In this document: in pieces, positions 32,755-43,539 of the stretch | Position numbering within the stretch: the first letter of the stretch is position 1 | Layout of the letters: every line of letters begins with the position of its first letter | Assembly: GCF_032062135.1 (NCBI RefSeq) | Contig: NC_092866.1 | Location: 29,463,267-29,527,266 of the forward strand | Source of the DNA: Pyxicephalus adspersus | Taxonomy: Eukaryota > Chordata > Amphibia > Anura > Pyxicephalidae | DNA: 64,000 bases | Reading direction: 5' to 3' | The notes under the pieces: model-generated | Told to the model about the DNA's origin: nothing | Databases searched by the model: none | What the model saw: only the letters and a program-made list of their open reading frames with translations | Program-made: the position numbers and the translations under genes

Positions 32755-32987
32755 ATAAGGGCAAGTTACCTTTAGATCCTTGGATGGTGCTGGTCCTTCT
32801 TGCGAATTGGTCCAGCGTCGTCCTGGGATTCCTCTTTGCATGCGCATGCGTGAGATCGGCATCAGGAGCAGCCAGAACAGCCTCCTAAAAAGGGTGTTGC
32901 ACTTACCAACATTTTTAATTTATATAGAAGGGCATATTGTCTGCCCTTTTATGTAAAGTAAAAATGTAGAGTTTAGGTACACTTTAA
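32755..32987. mobile_element. TTAA-type MITE fragment
   Basis: The right end GTTTAGGTACACTTTAAGGG (32971-32990) is the inverse of TTAAAGTGTACCTAAAC and matches the end of the MITE nested at 14544. Inside, TGCGCATGCGTG (32840) and GCCCTTTTATGTAAAGTA (32943) are shared with relatives. The left end is unclear. Confidence 0.5.
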
Positions 32988-33310
32988 GGGAGGGTATGAT
33001 CGCCCTATATACATATAAACATTTTTCCATATAAAAAAAAAAAACTATTTAAATGATTCATTTTACGGGTATTGCAATAAACGCACTCTATGTGTCTGCA
33101 GGAAAATAATTTTGTGGAACAGACTTCCTTAGGAAGTAGTTTTAACCCATTCTATAGGTAGTTTTAAGAAAAACCTGCATGTATTTATAGATGCACAGAA
33201 TATAACTGGGAATTAAAGTTTAAAATGAATGACACCAAAGACTGTTGATCCAGAGAATATCCAATTACATTGGGGAGTCAGGGAGGAATTTCCAGTTGGA
33301 GTAAGACCTG
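32988..33310 (+). pseudogene. CR1 LINE 3' end fragment (old)
   Basis: GGGAGGGTATGATCGCCCTA (32988) and later AAGAAAAACCTGCATGTATT, then GACTGTTGATCCAGAGAATA (33240), match the end of ORF2 and the 3' UTR of the CR1 copies at 30620-30950 and 50900-51230, but with much more divergence. It is an older copy of the same family. Confidence 0.65.
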
Positions 33311-34462
33311 TATGATTATACTTTAAGTAGAACAGGGATCAGTATACATTATTTTTAGTGCAACATCCACTAATTATGCATACCTAAAACAGAATAAATT
33401 TTCATGACTTTAAAGGCACTAATTGTAATCTCGTGGTTTTACAAATCAAACAAAATACGTTCTTTTCATGCACTTACATGATGTCTACCAAGTGTTAAAA
33501 CAGAAATAGCCACAACTACTACCACAATCTTTCAAGATTCTGGTTAGGACTTGTATGAGTTAACAATTAGAATGTGTATCTTTGCAAATCATTAGATGCA
33601 ATGTAGGGACCAGGTATAACCTATAATACTTTTTATCAGCCAGGTAGACAAAAGACAAAAGCACTTAGCTTTCTCTGCTTCCAAATGCATCATATGATTT
33701 TATGATTTTTGCTTTCTGAAAAACTGACATTTACTTTTTACTGGGAAGCATTGGAATAAAAGTATTTAACACATGGCGCTGACTTTGTGTTAGTGTGGCA
33801 ACAATTATATCCAAAAACCTAAAGTCTCTAGACCTAAACTTAACCCCCACTTTCAAAAACCTGATACAAAATATAAACCCCAACACAAATCTCTGTCATC
33901 TAAATATTAAACCAATGATCAATTCTGTACCATGTCACTAATATTACACTCTTGCTAAAAATGTCTTCCTCTAGAGCAAACCTATGTAATTTCATTAAAA
34001 AAAAAATAATCATCTGCATCTAATACAACTAATCCATAAACATGGGTATGACATATCTTATACTGAAGTGAATGTAAGATATTTGCATAGGCATAAAAAA
34101 TGTTTAATATTTTTTTTTTCTGAGTAGATGGAGCTTTGAAAACTTTAGACCAAATTAGAAAGCACAATAGGAACTGTGTAACAGGCATGTAAATATTTAG
34201 TTATAGATTGATTTAAACAAGCCAGACATAAATTATCCACTGGTATAGAGTGCATTTTAAAGCTTTTTCATAAAACTACCTCAAACTTTTAAAGCTCTCC
34301 AGAAGGCCAGGTCTTTGTGTATCTCCTTGATACACCACCACCTAGGCTCATATATATAAATCAGTGATTATTCACACATGTATAGTGGATTTGGCACATT
34401 ACATACATTTCAAAGTGGTGGTGTCTACAAATTCCCAACTTAGTGAACTATTGGCTAGTTGC
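33311..34462. other. Unannotated stretch
   Basis: AT-rich sequence with short chance frames only. No repeat or gene was recognised. Confidence 0.45.
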
Positions 34463-34502
34463 TAATCTCACCAGCAAAGCTAATGCTTTGCTGGTGAGAT
34501 TA
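34463..34502. repeat. Perfect 18-bp inverted repeat with 4-nt loop
   Basis: TAATCTCACCAGCAAAGC is followed by TAAT and then by its exact reverse complement. The flanks do not continue the symmetry. It may be a fold-back relic or a recent palindromic duplication. Confidence 0.9.
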
Positions 34503-34936
34503 ACAATAGAGGGGACTAATCAGTTTGCTATGTCACTTGACATATATGTAACCTTACAAGTTACCTATGTGCCCAAAAGGCTATAGCACATAGATGACTA
34601 TCAAAACCAAACAACAAATAACTATAATGTAATATTTTAATGAAATATTAGTGAAAACTGAACCATATTTTGGGGCCATATTACAAAACCTTTTGGTACA
34701 CAAGAAGTTAAATCACTACACCAAGCAGATCCCCACCCATCCATCTCCCCTACCCCTTACTGTCTCCCCTCAGCTGTCACAGTGTTTGCTCTGTCATTGT
34801 ATATATGAGGGGGATTGACACATACGGACAGCTGGAAGATATTCCTAGAGGTGACACTAATTCTGTCACTGTCACTCAACCATATTCTCCCATACAGAAG
34901 ACCCATAAGCCTTTCATTCCAGGCTTAGAGGCACAG

Positions 34937-34938
<2 letters not shown>

Positions 34939-35002
<64 letters not shown>
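34939..35002. repeat. Compound microsatellite (AT)n(GT)n
   Basis: About 24 AT units are followed by about eight GT units. Such runs vary in length and often cause assembly errors. Confidence 0.95.
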
Positions 35003-35984
35003 AGGGAGAGAAAGAGAAAAATGTAAAAAGTGTCCATAGTTGAACTAGCTTTATTACCTGGATGTAAATCTGATCTTTAAGTTTCAGTAGCACACTAAAA
35101 TACACATGCCTTGTGTTGTGGTGCACTGGAAATAAATAGGTCTATTTATGTAGGCCATCATGATAAGTAGCATTACGTCTGTCACAGTGCCATCATCTGT
35201 ATATAGAAAAATCACACATACTTAAAAAAATTAAACCCTTAAAACCACTTCACCATGGTGGTCTTGCCTAAATTTAAACACGTTGCCCTGACAGTAGTCC
35301 AAGTACTGGTTAAAGGATAAATGTGATTTTAAATACTGCATTATTATTGTTTTTTTGTATTTATAGAACTGGATAAATAACACTTATATTGCTCCTAAAC
35401 TGATTGCTAGAAGTTGCCAAAGTTAGAATGAAATACTGATTTAATTTGAAACCATCAACATTCAAGGATTTTCTATGAAAAATAAAGCTTTCACAGAAAG
35501 CTTAAAACATGTCACAAAAATGTCAAGGAAACTACATTATTTCAAAAGACACAAATCAAATGCTACCAAGCAACTGGGATTCCCAATAACTACTCTCCTA
35601 AAAAGGAGAGGACCTAAAATATACATTATAAATGTCACTATATCACTATATTCCACTACTGCGTACCAGAGAATGTAGAACATCTGATAGTAAAGTTTAG
35701 ATACAAATAGGATTTGTTACTGATTCACATCATGTAATTAAACCATTGAATAGAGCAGCCTAATTTGCAAAAAAATGTATTTAAATCAGTGCCACAAATG
35801 TAGCAGTTGTCAGCAGGAGTCTGACCACCTGCTGCTTAGGTCAATGACAGACATGCACCCTGACATTCTGCTCTTTTCTTAAGGGGAGCCTGTATCAAGA
35901 GCTACTGTAAATAACTAGTTTACCATTGTTGACCTCTCCTAGTAAAAATGGTAAGTTGAATAGGGAAAGGTTCAAATTCCAAGT
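35003..35984. other. Unannotated stretch
   Basis: No clear gene. The segment at 35470-35690 precedes the Tc1 relic in the same orientation and might be its worn N-terminal region, since AAAACATGTC and a Lys-rich frame occur, but I cannot show it. Confidence 0.35.
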
Positions 35985-36520
35985 TTATTTTTGGCATCCT
36001 ATCCCAAACAAGACTTCTGGAACAATGTCATCTGGACAGATGAAACCAAAGATGGATATTTTTGGCCATAATGCACAGCTCCACCTCTGGTGAAAAACAA
36101 ACATCAGCAAAACACTAGTCAAACACAGTGGTATAGGGGTGAAGATTTGGGCTTGTTTTGAAGCCACAATACCTGGGCATCCTGCAGTCATTTAGTCTAC
36201 CACAAACAGTTCTGTATACCAAAGTTTTCTGACTAAAATGTGTGTTTTCTGTGTGACAACTAAAGCTTGGCACAACTGGGTCATCCAACAGGAAAACAAT
36301 CTTAAGCAGACCAGCAAATTTCAACAGAGTAACCAAAAAAAGAATAAGGGTGTTGCAGGGGCCCAGAGAAAGTCCAGACCTCCATCAGATCAAAATGATG
36401 TGGTGGGACCTTAAGAAAGCAGTGCATAAACAAATACTCACAAACCTCAATGAACAAAACCCATCACCAGAACTTGCACATCTGGAAAGCAGGGCTGTAA
36501 GGCCTTGGATCTAGTGCCAA
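35985..36520 (+). pseudogene. Tc1/mariner transposase relic
   Basis: Read in shifting frames, the DNA encodes DFWNNVIWTDETK (from 36014), the first catalytic Asp region of Tc1 transposases. Then comes a region ending near CCAACAGG...AACAATC that corresponds to the QQDNDPKHT block, and later QSPDLNP-like words at 36374 and MWWDLKKAVHKQ at 36400. Many stops make it dead. Terminal repeats were not found. Confidence 0.75.
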
Positions 36521-36685
36521 TGCTTTATGAAACATGATTTTCCGTTCTATTTCCATAATCTTCTTCTATATACAAGGCCCCACTCTATCTCAGAAGGCTA
36601 GTTACGCCATCAGTTGCACCCAGGATTTCAATATGCAAATAATTGCTTCTGGGGACACAAGGATTGGCAAATTATTATTAGTATT

Positions 36686-39025
36686 ACACTGCACAACATT
36701 GATTTTGCTACTGGGAATAACATGTGGTTTACATGATATCAAGTGTGCCGATTCCAAATTTGAACTCAGAATTTGCCTATAACGTACAGATTTTAAGTTA
36801 TAGGCATGCTATATTTGTTCAAATGGTCGATAATTGGGTGATGAATTTTTACATGGGAACATTATAACTGTTGCAGCTACCACTATGCCTGCTACGGCCT
36901 CAGCTGAATCACGTCCCATGGGGGCATGTATGTTCCAGCAGCAACTGGGCATGCCTGGGCAAGTCAGTGAGCTGACGTCAGAAACAGGTATATAAAGCGG
37001 GACAAAAGCTTGTTTCTAGTGCGAAACCATCTTATTGGATAGTACAGTGAGTCCGTTTTGAGCTAAAGATGAGTAGGCGCAGCTGTGTTAATAAACTGGC
37101 CAATTTTTGCTACATAAGTGGCAAAAATACCCTGTGTGATCAACGCAAGAACCTAACCAAGAGGGTGAGATTTGCTTACAAGTATTACTTTGGATATGAA
37201 ATTGGAGATCAGAACAAAAGCTGGGCACCTCGTATCTGCTGTTAGGTGTGTTACGTTGACCTAACACAATGGTTGAATGGGAAAAGGAATGAAATGCCTT
37301 TTGCTCTGCCTATGGTTTGGCGTGAGCCAAAAGACCATCACTCGGACAGCTACTTTTGCATGAGTAAAATTGCTTCGAAGAAGGCTAAATCAAAAATCGT
37401 CTATCCTGATTGTGAATCTGCTCTGAAGCCAGTGCCTCATGACACAGAGAATCCAGTGCTAGTCCCTCCTACATCTGTTGCTACTGACAGTGACATGTCA
37501 GATGAGGAACTGGAGGATGATGTCTATGTTAATGAATGTTATGAGCCCCAATTTGAAGAGGGTAAGCTACATTTTATAAGCCAAACAGATATTTGGTCTA
37601 ATATATGATAAAGTAAGGGACCTGTCTTTGTCAGAAGAGAAGTCTGAACTTTTAGCCTCCAGAATAAAGGAGTAAAGTTCAGTTTTGTGATCGTTACACA
37701 AAGTTCGCAGGTTAATACAAGCTGGAAAACGACATTTGCTTCTGTACCGACGTTAGTGGTCTGATGATGGAGTTAGGTTGCGAATACATACCAGAGCAGT
37801 GGAGATTGTTCATAGACTTGAGCAAAGCACGTTTAAAAGCTGTATTGCTGCATAAAGGTAACAAAAAATCTTCTGTTCTTCTTGCTCAGATTGCCGAGGA
37901 AATGAAAGAGACATACGAATCCATGGAGGTCATTTTAAAATTGAATAACTATTCAGAACACAAGTGGAATGTTTATGGTGACCTGAAGGTGGTGGCGCTC
38001 CTTCTTTCCTGCAATTGGGATATACAAAATATATGTGCTTTTTGTGCCTGTGGAACAGTAGTGATGACAGCAACTATTACAAAGTGAAAGAATGGCCACC
38101 CAGACCTGAACACACTGCTGGCCAGTACAACGTGAAGCATAAATCACTCATTAATCCACAGAAAGTTTACCTTCCGCCACTTAATATTAAACTTAGATTA
38201 TTGCAAAACTTTGTTGTTGCAATGGATCGGGTGGTATGGGTTTTCAGTATCTGAAGGACAAGTTTGGAAAAGTTATAACAGATGCCAAACTAAAAGCAGG
38301 CATTTTTGTTGGTCCTCAAATCCACAATTTGATGCGTGATGCCACATTCATAGACAAACTCAACCCACTTGAACTTGCTGCTTGAGATTTATTTGTGCTA
38401 GTTGCAGAAAACCTTCTGGGCAACCCGCAAGCTGAAAACCATGCTGAACTCGTGAACACCATGCTAACAGCATACCATCAACTTGGCTGCCAAATGTCAC
38501 TTAAAATTCATTTCTTACATTCCCATCTTTACTTCTTCCCACAAAATTTGGGTGATGTGAGTGATGAACAAGGGGAGAGGTTCCACCAGGACATTTCTGT
38601 TATGGAATCAACATATCAAGGCCAGTGCAACCCCAACATGATGGGCGACTACTGCTGGTTTCTGCAATGGGAGACAGCGGAGAGACAAAAAAAAAAAAGG
38701 AAGTGCCTGAAACACTTCTGAGGTGTACATGTGTGTTGAACAAGGACTCAGGTGAATAATGCGTAATTGTATATGTTGTTGCAAAATAAAACTACGTTTT
38801 TGTAATGTCATGGAACTATAAGGCAAAAGTTAGTTATGTAAAGAGATTACATAGTAACTGCGGAACGAAAGAATGTAACTAATAGCATCTATAGGCGTAA
38901 TTACCTTAAGATCCTGTCCTAGGCAGAATCAGACTTCAGATTTGGATTCAGCGCACTTAATTTAGTACAGGACATGTGGATTAGACGAAGTAGCAGACAA
39001 TATTTATTTTTTTGTGATGCAGCGT
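36686..39025 (+). mobile_element. Long-TIR DNA transposon, copy 2 (better preserved)
   Basis: It starts ACACTGCACAACATTGATTT at 36686 and ends TGATGCAGCGT at 39025. The two ends are imperfect inverted repeats over about 100 bp, as in copy 1 (GATTCCAAATTTGAA on the left against GAATCCAAATCTGAA from the right end). Copy 1 has the same ends, which fixes the boundaries by comparison. It is about 2.34 kb long and holds one coding region in plus orientation. A clean target duplication is not visible (ATT before, AAT after). Confidence 0.8.
37067..38721 (+). pseudogene. DDE-like transposase of the long-TIR element, copy 2
   Basis: Fragments in three frames give one protein of about 540 residues. 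It starts MSRRSCVNKLANFC, with Cys pairs around 37085-37250 and WAPRIC/CYVDLTQWLNGK. It has MVWREPKDHH, an acidic linker (SDMSDEELEDD), LRDRHTK-like sequence and WRLFIDLSKARLKAVLLHKG (Asp at 37815). Next come YGDLKVVALLL (Asp at 37980), YTKYMCFLCLWNSS (Cys pair), NPQAENHAELV and VSDEQGERFHQDIS (Glu at 38566 or 38575). The order Asp, Asp, Glu within hydrophobic strands suggests an RNase H-like transposase fold; that is inference. I know this family only as anonymous proteins repeated in cnidarian, insect and vertebrate genomes. At least four frame breaks make this copy inactive. Confidence 0.7.
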
Positions 39026-39130
39026 AATAAACAGGATTTATATAGCGCCAACATATTGAGCACCACTGTACATTAAATAGGGGTTGCAAATGACAGACAG
39101 ACACAGACAGTGACACAGGAGGAGGAGAGG
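39026..39130 (-). mobile_element. SINE/LINE 3' tail, inverted
   Basis: TTTATATAGCGCCAACATAT (39038-39057) is the reverse complement of the terminal sequence of the SINE at 12430. It is followed by CACTGTACA and then GACAGACACAGACAGTGACA, also found at 57950-57966. It abuts the right end of the long-TIR transposon exactly, so one of them inserted beside or into the other. Confidence 0.6.
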
Positions 39131-39440
39131 ACCCTGCATTTTAGAGCCAATGAATGTAAAATACTCTGTGCTGGAAGCACAGTAGAGAGTTGGTCCACTG
39201 TTCAACACAGAGCATAGCAGTCTGTGACTCCAATTTTTCAACACATACCCATAATTCAAATGGACAGCACTGCTCTGGGACCATAAGGTTTTATATGCAA
39301 GCTTGGCTGACATACAGTAATTACCAGAGTTTCAGTTGGGCTTAAGTGAGATCAGTCTTCACATTTAGAAATATTAAAAAACAGGCATGCAATCGTATAT
39401 ATATATTTTTTTAAGTGTTTAATTGAAATTGAAGGCAGGT
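39131..39440. other. Unannotated stretch
   Basis: No gene. It may be body sequence of the inverted element before it, but no second copy in this window confirms that. Confidence 0.35.
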
Positions 39441-40245
39441 TTAGCCCATGGTTGTCACCATCAGAAAGCTGGTCCAAGGGAGCCTGGCATGGAAGTGACC
39501 AAGAACGGCACAGCTTAAAGTACACCAGGAGGTGGCTGTGCAAACACCGATACAGCGGTTCCTCTCTTCTGCAGCTATGGACCCCGACACCCTGAACGAG
39601 GTAAGCAGCAGACCATGCGGCCAGCTGACCTGCACCTCCTCCCCTTGCAGCCCACAGGACTCAGAGGCTGTGGATTATACAGATACACAGCATACAGACC
39701 AAGATCTGCTGCAGACTCAAAAGCTCCGTCAGCAACCCCTTACCACTTCCTGCAGACCGGGGATCCGGCTCATCGCTTTCATCAGGCAGTAGTCCTACAC
39801 AGCTGCCCATACTGCCTTTACATGTAATGGAGCTAGGAAAATGAGAAAAGCTAGCTCAGGACCCAGTACTTTCACCCCAACAACACTGGGAACCCCCCCC
39901 CCAGCAAACAAGAGTCCCCCCCCCCCCCCCAGAGAGACATATAACACTAGACCCCCAGCCCTTCCATGGGGAAAATCTCCTGGGACTAAGTATTCCTATT
40001 GGAAAACGGGCTCTCCATTACAACTGTGACATCCCATCCCAGCAATCCTGGGATCTCAACGCAGGATATCATGCCAGATGCCATTTTATGCCAAGAGTAT
40101 ATGCCAGCTGCCATGCCAGCTAGGGAGGACTTCACCCTTCTTATAACGGAAGTAAAGGAGGCCAGACGAGCTGAAATACACACTCCAAGAGGAGATCTAC
40201 ATGTTTTGGCAGATAAGGTTGATAGTTGATGAAGACTTCCAATTC
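39441..40245 (+). pseudogene. L1-like ORF1, N-terminal part
   Basis: After a probable 5' UTR, an open frame runs 39532-39792, and in other frames up to 40229 come AREDFTLLITEVKEARRAEI and RGDLHVLADKVDS, the coiled-coil part of L1/Tx1-type ORF1p. C-runs at 39893 and 39918 break the frame. The protein continues after an interruption at 40980. Confidence 0.65.
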
Positions 40246-40249
40246 ACTA

Positions 40250-40978
40250 AAACCTAGCTGCAGAAACAGGTTGCCCCTCCAAGCCATGACTATGGGGGAT
40301 CTCCTGCTTTATGTTAACAACATAACATAACAACATCTCTGCCTCTGGATCCAACACTCTGTTTACGTCTTGCTCCAAGTCAGGTGATTCTCTGTCAGCT
40401 GCTCCCTTGAACAGAGTATTCCGTAGACGCACTCCCTCTGCTGGCCAGCATCTAAATAACACCTGAGACCATCTCAGCAACAACACTCCCTCTGCTGGTG
40501 GGATTGATGTCTGCGGCTCACTTGATCCAGGTCCATCTTCCCTTCATAAGGAAATGACCTGGCAACCGGAAGTTGCCTGAACAAGGAGTTACTTTGGCTC
40601 TGCTTCCAGGTTACTGTTGTCTATCTCTATTGTTCCTGATTCTCCGTGTACGGACCCCAGCTCGTTCCTGACTACTCCTGCTTGCTGCCCATCCTGACCT
40701 CTTGCCTGTCTCCTGACCATCCTTGTTTGACTACCCTCCTGGATTTCCCTTTTGTATTACGCTTCAGTCCCTGCTTGTTGGCAGTCACCTGACTTGGCAG
40801 GCACGGGGGCCGCAACCTGGCAGTAGCTTGCCGCACAACATCCTCACCTCTAGAGGCTCTGGAGAAGACCAAGCTACTGCTTAGACCCTGCACCCCGTGC
40901 ACATCTCTACCCACAGGGTGGGTGACACAATGGGTCCACCACTTTGCCTTGTGGAGCCATAACAACAACATACTGGGT
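40250..40978 (+). mobile_element. LTR-like (gypsy) segment interrupting the L1 ORF1
   Basis: The stretch has the CT-rich style of amphibian gypsy LTRs: GTTCCTGATTCTCCGTG and CTGACCATCCTTGTTTGACT near 40630-40740, then GGCAGTAGCTTGCCGC and CTCTAGAGGCTCTGGAGAAG (40847-40868), which is shared in inverted form with 17823-17845. ACTCCCTCTGCTGG is repeated directly at 40429 and 40486. L1 ORF1 sequence stands on both sides, so this was probably inserted. Exact ends and a target duplication could not be set. Confidence 0.5.
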
Positions 40979-41500
40979 CCCCCAACCACTGAAGCATTCA
41001 AACTGGACTGGGTTCATAGAGCTGCCAGACCACCCGGCAGCTAGGAATATGTGCTCCACTGAATTTATTGGTGCAGTGATTCACCTGTTCCCAGATGTCT
41101 TATGGATTACCCTCTAGCATTGACTTGCCCTACAGCCGTTAGCTACTCATCTAAAAGATGCCTCTATTCCTTACTGCTGGGAATATCCACTTAGTTTGAT
41201 GGCTCACAGAGGAGGCAGATCTGTCACACTTCGACATCCTGAAGACCTACCACATTTCTGCTCCACTCCAGAGATCCCTCAACCCACCATATCTGACTTG
41301 GATCCTCTACCAATCTTTAAAGCCCAAAAATCCGAGTGGCAATTTATTTCCAGAAAAGAAGGCAACACTGTGAATCTCCCCAATCATCTCCAGAAAACTC
41401 AGAGCACAGACCTAAGGCACTGTAACAGGGCCACTTTACAACATATCACTTTTCAACTGCTGCCAAACATCCTCTCCCTGAGTTGAGCTCTACTTCATCC
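40979..41500 (+). pseudogene. L1-like ORF1, C-terminal part
   Basis: FIELPDHPAARNM (about 41020-41058) resembles the RNA-recognition part of ORF1p. The frame at 41196 has AHRGGRSVTLRHPEDLPHFC, the pattern of the C-terminal domain (a basic, hydrophobic strand followed by P-E-D-L). It continues the N-terminal part found before the LTR-like segment. ORF2 does not follow; an (AT)n run and a MITE do. Confidence 0.55.
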
Positions 41501-41599
41501 AGAGCCATAGGAAACCACTCTGGCAGGAATGCATCACATTTACCTCAGCATTATGACACCCGATGGGCAGATTAACCTTGTCTGGACACTACCTTGATG

Positions 41600-41603
<4 letters not shown>

Positions 41604-41640
<37 letters not shown>
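41604..41640. repeat. Microsatellite (AT)n
   Basis: About 18 AT units, between the L1 ORF1 relic and a TTAA MITE. Confidence 0.95.
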
Positions 41641-41643
<3 letters not shown>

Positions 41644-41703
41644 TAATGTTTTATTTAATTATTTTCAGCTTGCTCAAACTTGGGTGGTGAAACAACTGGC
41701 TTC

Positions 41704-42275
41704 ATAACCTCCCTAGCATTTTAATTCCGTCCAAATTTATATGCAAAAAGTGGTACAATTTTTTTCCTCGTAAATTTTTTTTTCATTGTAGGCTAAAATT
41801 CTTAGGCATAACTCACTGATACTTATAAAATTTAATACGTTTAATAATAAACTTTAAATAACAAAACACAAAATATTTAAACATGTAATGTAAGTGTACA
41901 GTAGCATGTATAATATATATATAATTTAATTATATATAAAATATATGAATATTTCTTTGTATTGGAGTCAATACAGCTATTTTTTATTGAATCCGAAACA
42001 AAATTATTTGAATTTCCCGTCGCTCGACCCGCCGGCTCCGACGTCACTGGGAGAACCCCAGAGATCGTTGCTACATACGCCAGCTGGAGATCGAAGATGA
42101 AGGAAAAAGTTCCCAGAACCTGCGGGGACCAGCAGGACGACAGGGGACGACAACGGAGCAAGGTAAGTGGGTTTTTTTTAGTTAAAAGCTTTCCCAAATT
42201 TGACTCAGGAATACCGATTTTTGCCTGGAAAATCCACCCCGAGTCACACTCGGGTATATCGCTAGGGGGGGTTAA
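41704..42275. mobile_element. TTAA MITE with CCCGAGT palindromes, copy 2
   Basis: The left end is ATAACCTCCCTAGCATTTTA (TTAA changed to ATAA) and the right end is TCGCTAGGGGGGGTTAA at 42259-42275. The hairpin word CCCGAGTCACACTCGGG lies at 42238-42254, now next to the right end, so the copy is inverted relative to copy 1. TTGGAGTCAATACAGCT (41964) corresponds to the internal near-palindrome of the other copies. Confidence 0.8.
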
Positions 42276-42950
42276 TCAAGTGGAAAAACAAGAATTTGAA
42301 AACAAAGCAAGGTAAATACTTAAAGTAAGTAAACTGTTATAACTCCTTGTAAACAAACAAACATTGTAACTGGGAAGATGAGTGGTAGCAAGGTGGAAGT
42401 TTGGTTCAGCAGCACATCCAGTAGTGGTGGGGAGGGAAACGCAGGAAGGAAAAGACATATGGTAGTCAAAGGGGATTCTATGATCACGAGGACGGATAGA
42501 ATAGTTTGTCGCTTCAAGTCCCTTCAACCAAATGTTTTTCTGTCTCCCTGGTGCCAGGGTTCGGCATGTGGTGGTCCGAGTGGACAAATTACTGGGAGGA
42601 GCTAGACAGGACCCAACTGTCTTGGGCCATGTTGGAACCAATGACAAGATAGATGGAAGATGGAGAATCCTTAAAAATCAGTATCTCCAAAGTTGTTTTT
42701 TCTGTAATATTGCCTGTGCCATGCGCAACACAGGAAAGGCAGAGGGAGCTTAGACAGCTAAACGCATGGCTCAAGTCCTGATGCAAAATGGAAAGGGTTT
42801 GGGTTCATAGAGCACTGGGCCGACTTTTTATTGGGGTACAACCTGTATGCAAGAGATGGTTTGCACCTAAATAAAAGGGGGTCTGCTGTGCTAGGGGAAA
42901 AGTGGAGGGATATTTAAACTAGGACAGAGGGGGGTTGGACAGTTAAATAA
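42276..42950 (+). pseudogene. CR1 LINE copy 2, ORF1 with esterase domain
   Basis: Frames at 42378-42753 and beyond encode RHMVVKGDSM, LPGARVRHVVVRVDKLLGGA and LGHVGTND, the GDS and GTND blocks of the SGNH-hydrolase (esterase) domain found in ORF1 of many CR1 LINEs. LNAWLK-type and YARDGLHLNKRG-like words (42835-42890) finish the domain. In these LINEs the esterase is thought to act on lipids or membranes during the element's life cycle. Several frameshifts break it, and the Ser of the GDS motif stands in GDSM. Confidence 0.75.
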
Positions 42951-42969
42951 GATGACAGAAAGGTTAGTC

Positions 42970-43510
42970 AGTGTAATGCACCTGGGCACACAAACCACAG
43001 CCAACTCCAAGAATCCTTTGTCAAGCTTTATTGGTAGTCATAAAACAAGACAGGGTTAATCACAGGTGATTAGTCCAGTAAGCGCGGCGAAGAGGGGTAA
43101 AGCAGAGACAGGTCAGGAACAATCTGAGGTCAGGGCAGGCAGCAGGCAAGAGTGGTCATAAACAATTCAAGGTCAGGGCAGGCAGAGTTCAAGCAGAATC
43201 AGGTATCAGACCAGGTCGCTATGGTGTGGTATGGCTATGGAGTGCCCAAGGACCTTGTGCCACCTGGCGCCATTTAATTGGATGGTAACTGAGAACAGGA
43301 CTTTCTGTAATCACGTCCATAGGGATGCTGGGGATGCCGACTGGCCGAACAGTAGTTCGGCTAGAACGGATCCCTCGGCCTGCAAGGAGAGACATGCCTT
43401 GGACATGCTACCTGCTGCAGCGGCGTCTCCCTCTGCGGCTGTGATCCCCAGGGACGCCGTGGGCTCACTGGACAGGTAAGTTCATTATAGTCAGGGGTCA
43501 GCCACTAGTG
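42970..43510. mobile_element. Unclassified insert between CR1 ORF1 and ORF2
   Basis: GC-rich DNA unlike its surroundings, with two AAGGTCAGGGCAGGCAG-like blocks (43129 and 43171) and TTTATTGGTAGTCATAAAAC near 43028. An open frame at 43231-43479 has no known domain. The sequence has the style of an LTR in reverse orientation (AATAAAG at 43024 on the other strand), but ends and duplication were not found. Confidence 0.35.
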
Positions 43511-43539
43511 GAGGGTAAATTGGGGATAGTTGGGGGGAG

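Noticed and set aside
34805..35126. Frames with Tyr-Ile repeats on both strands
   Set aside because: They are translations of the (AT)n(GT)n microsatellite.
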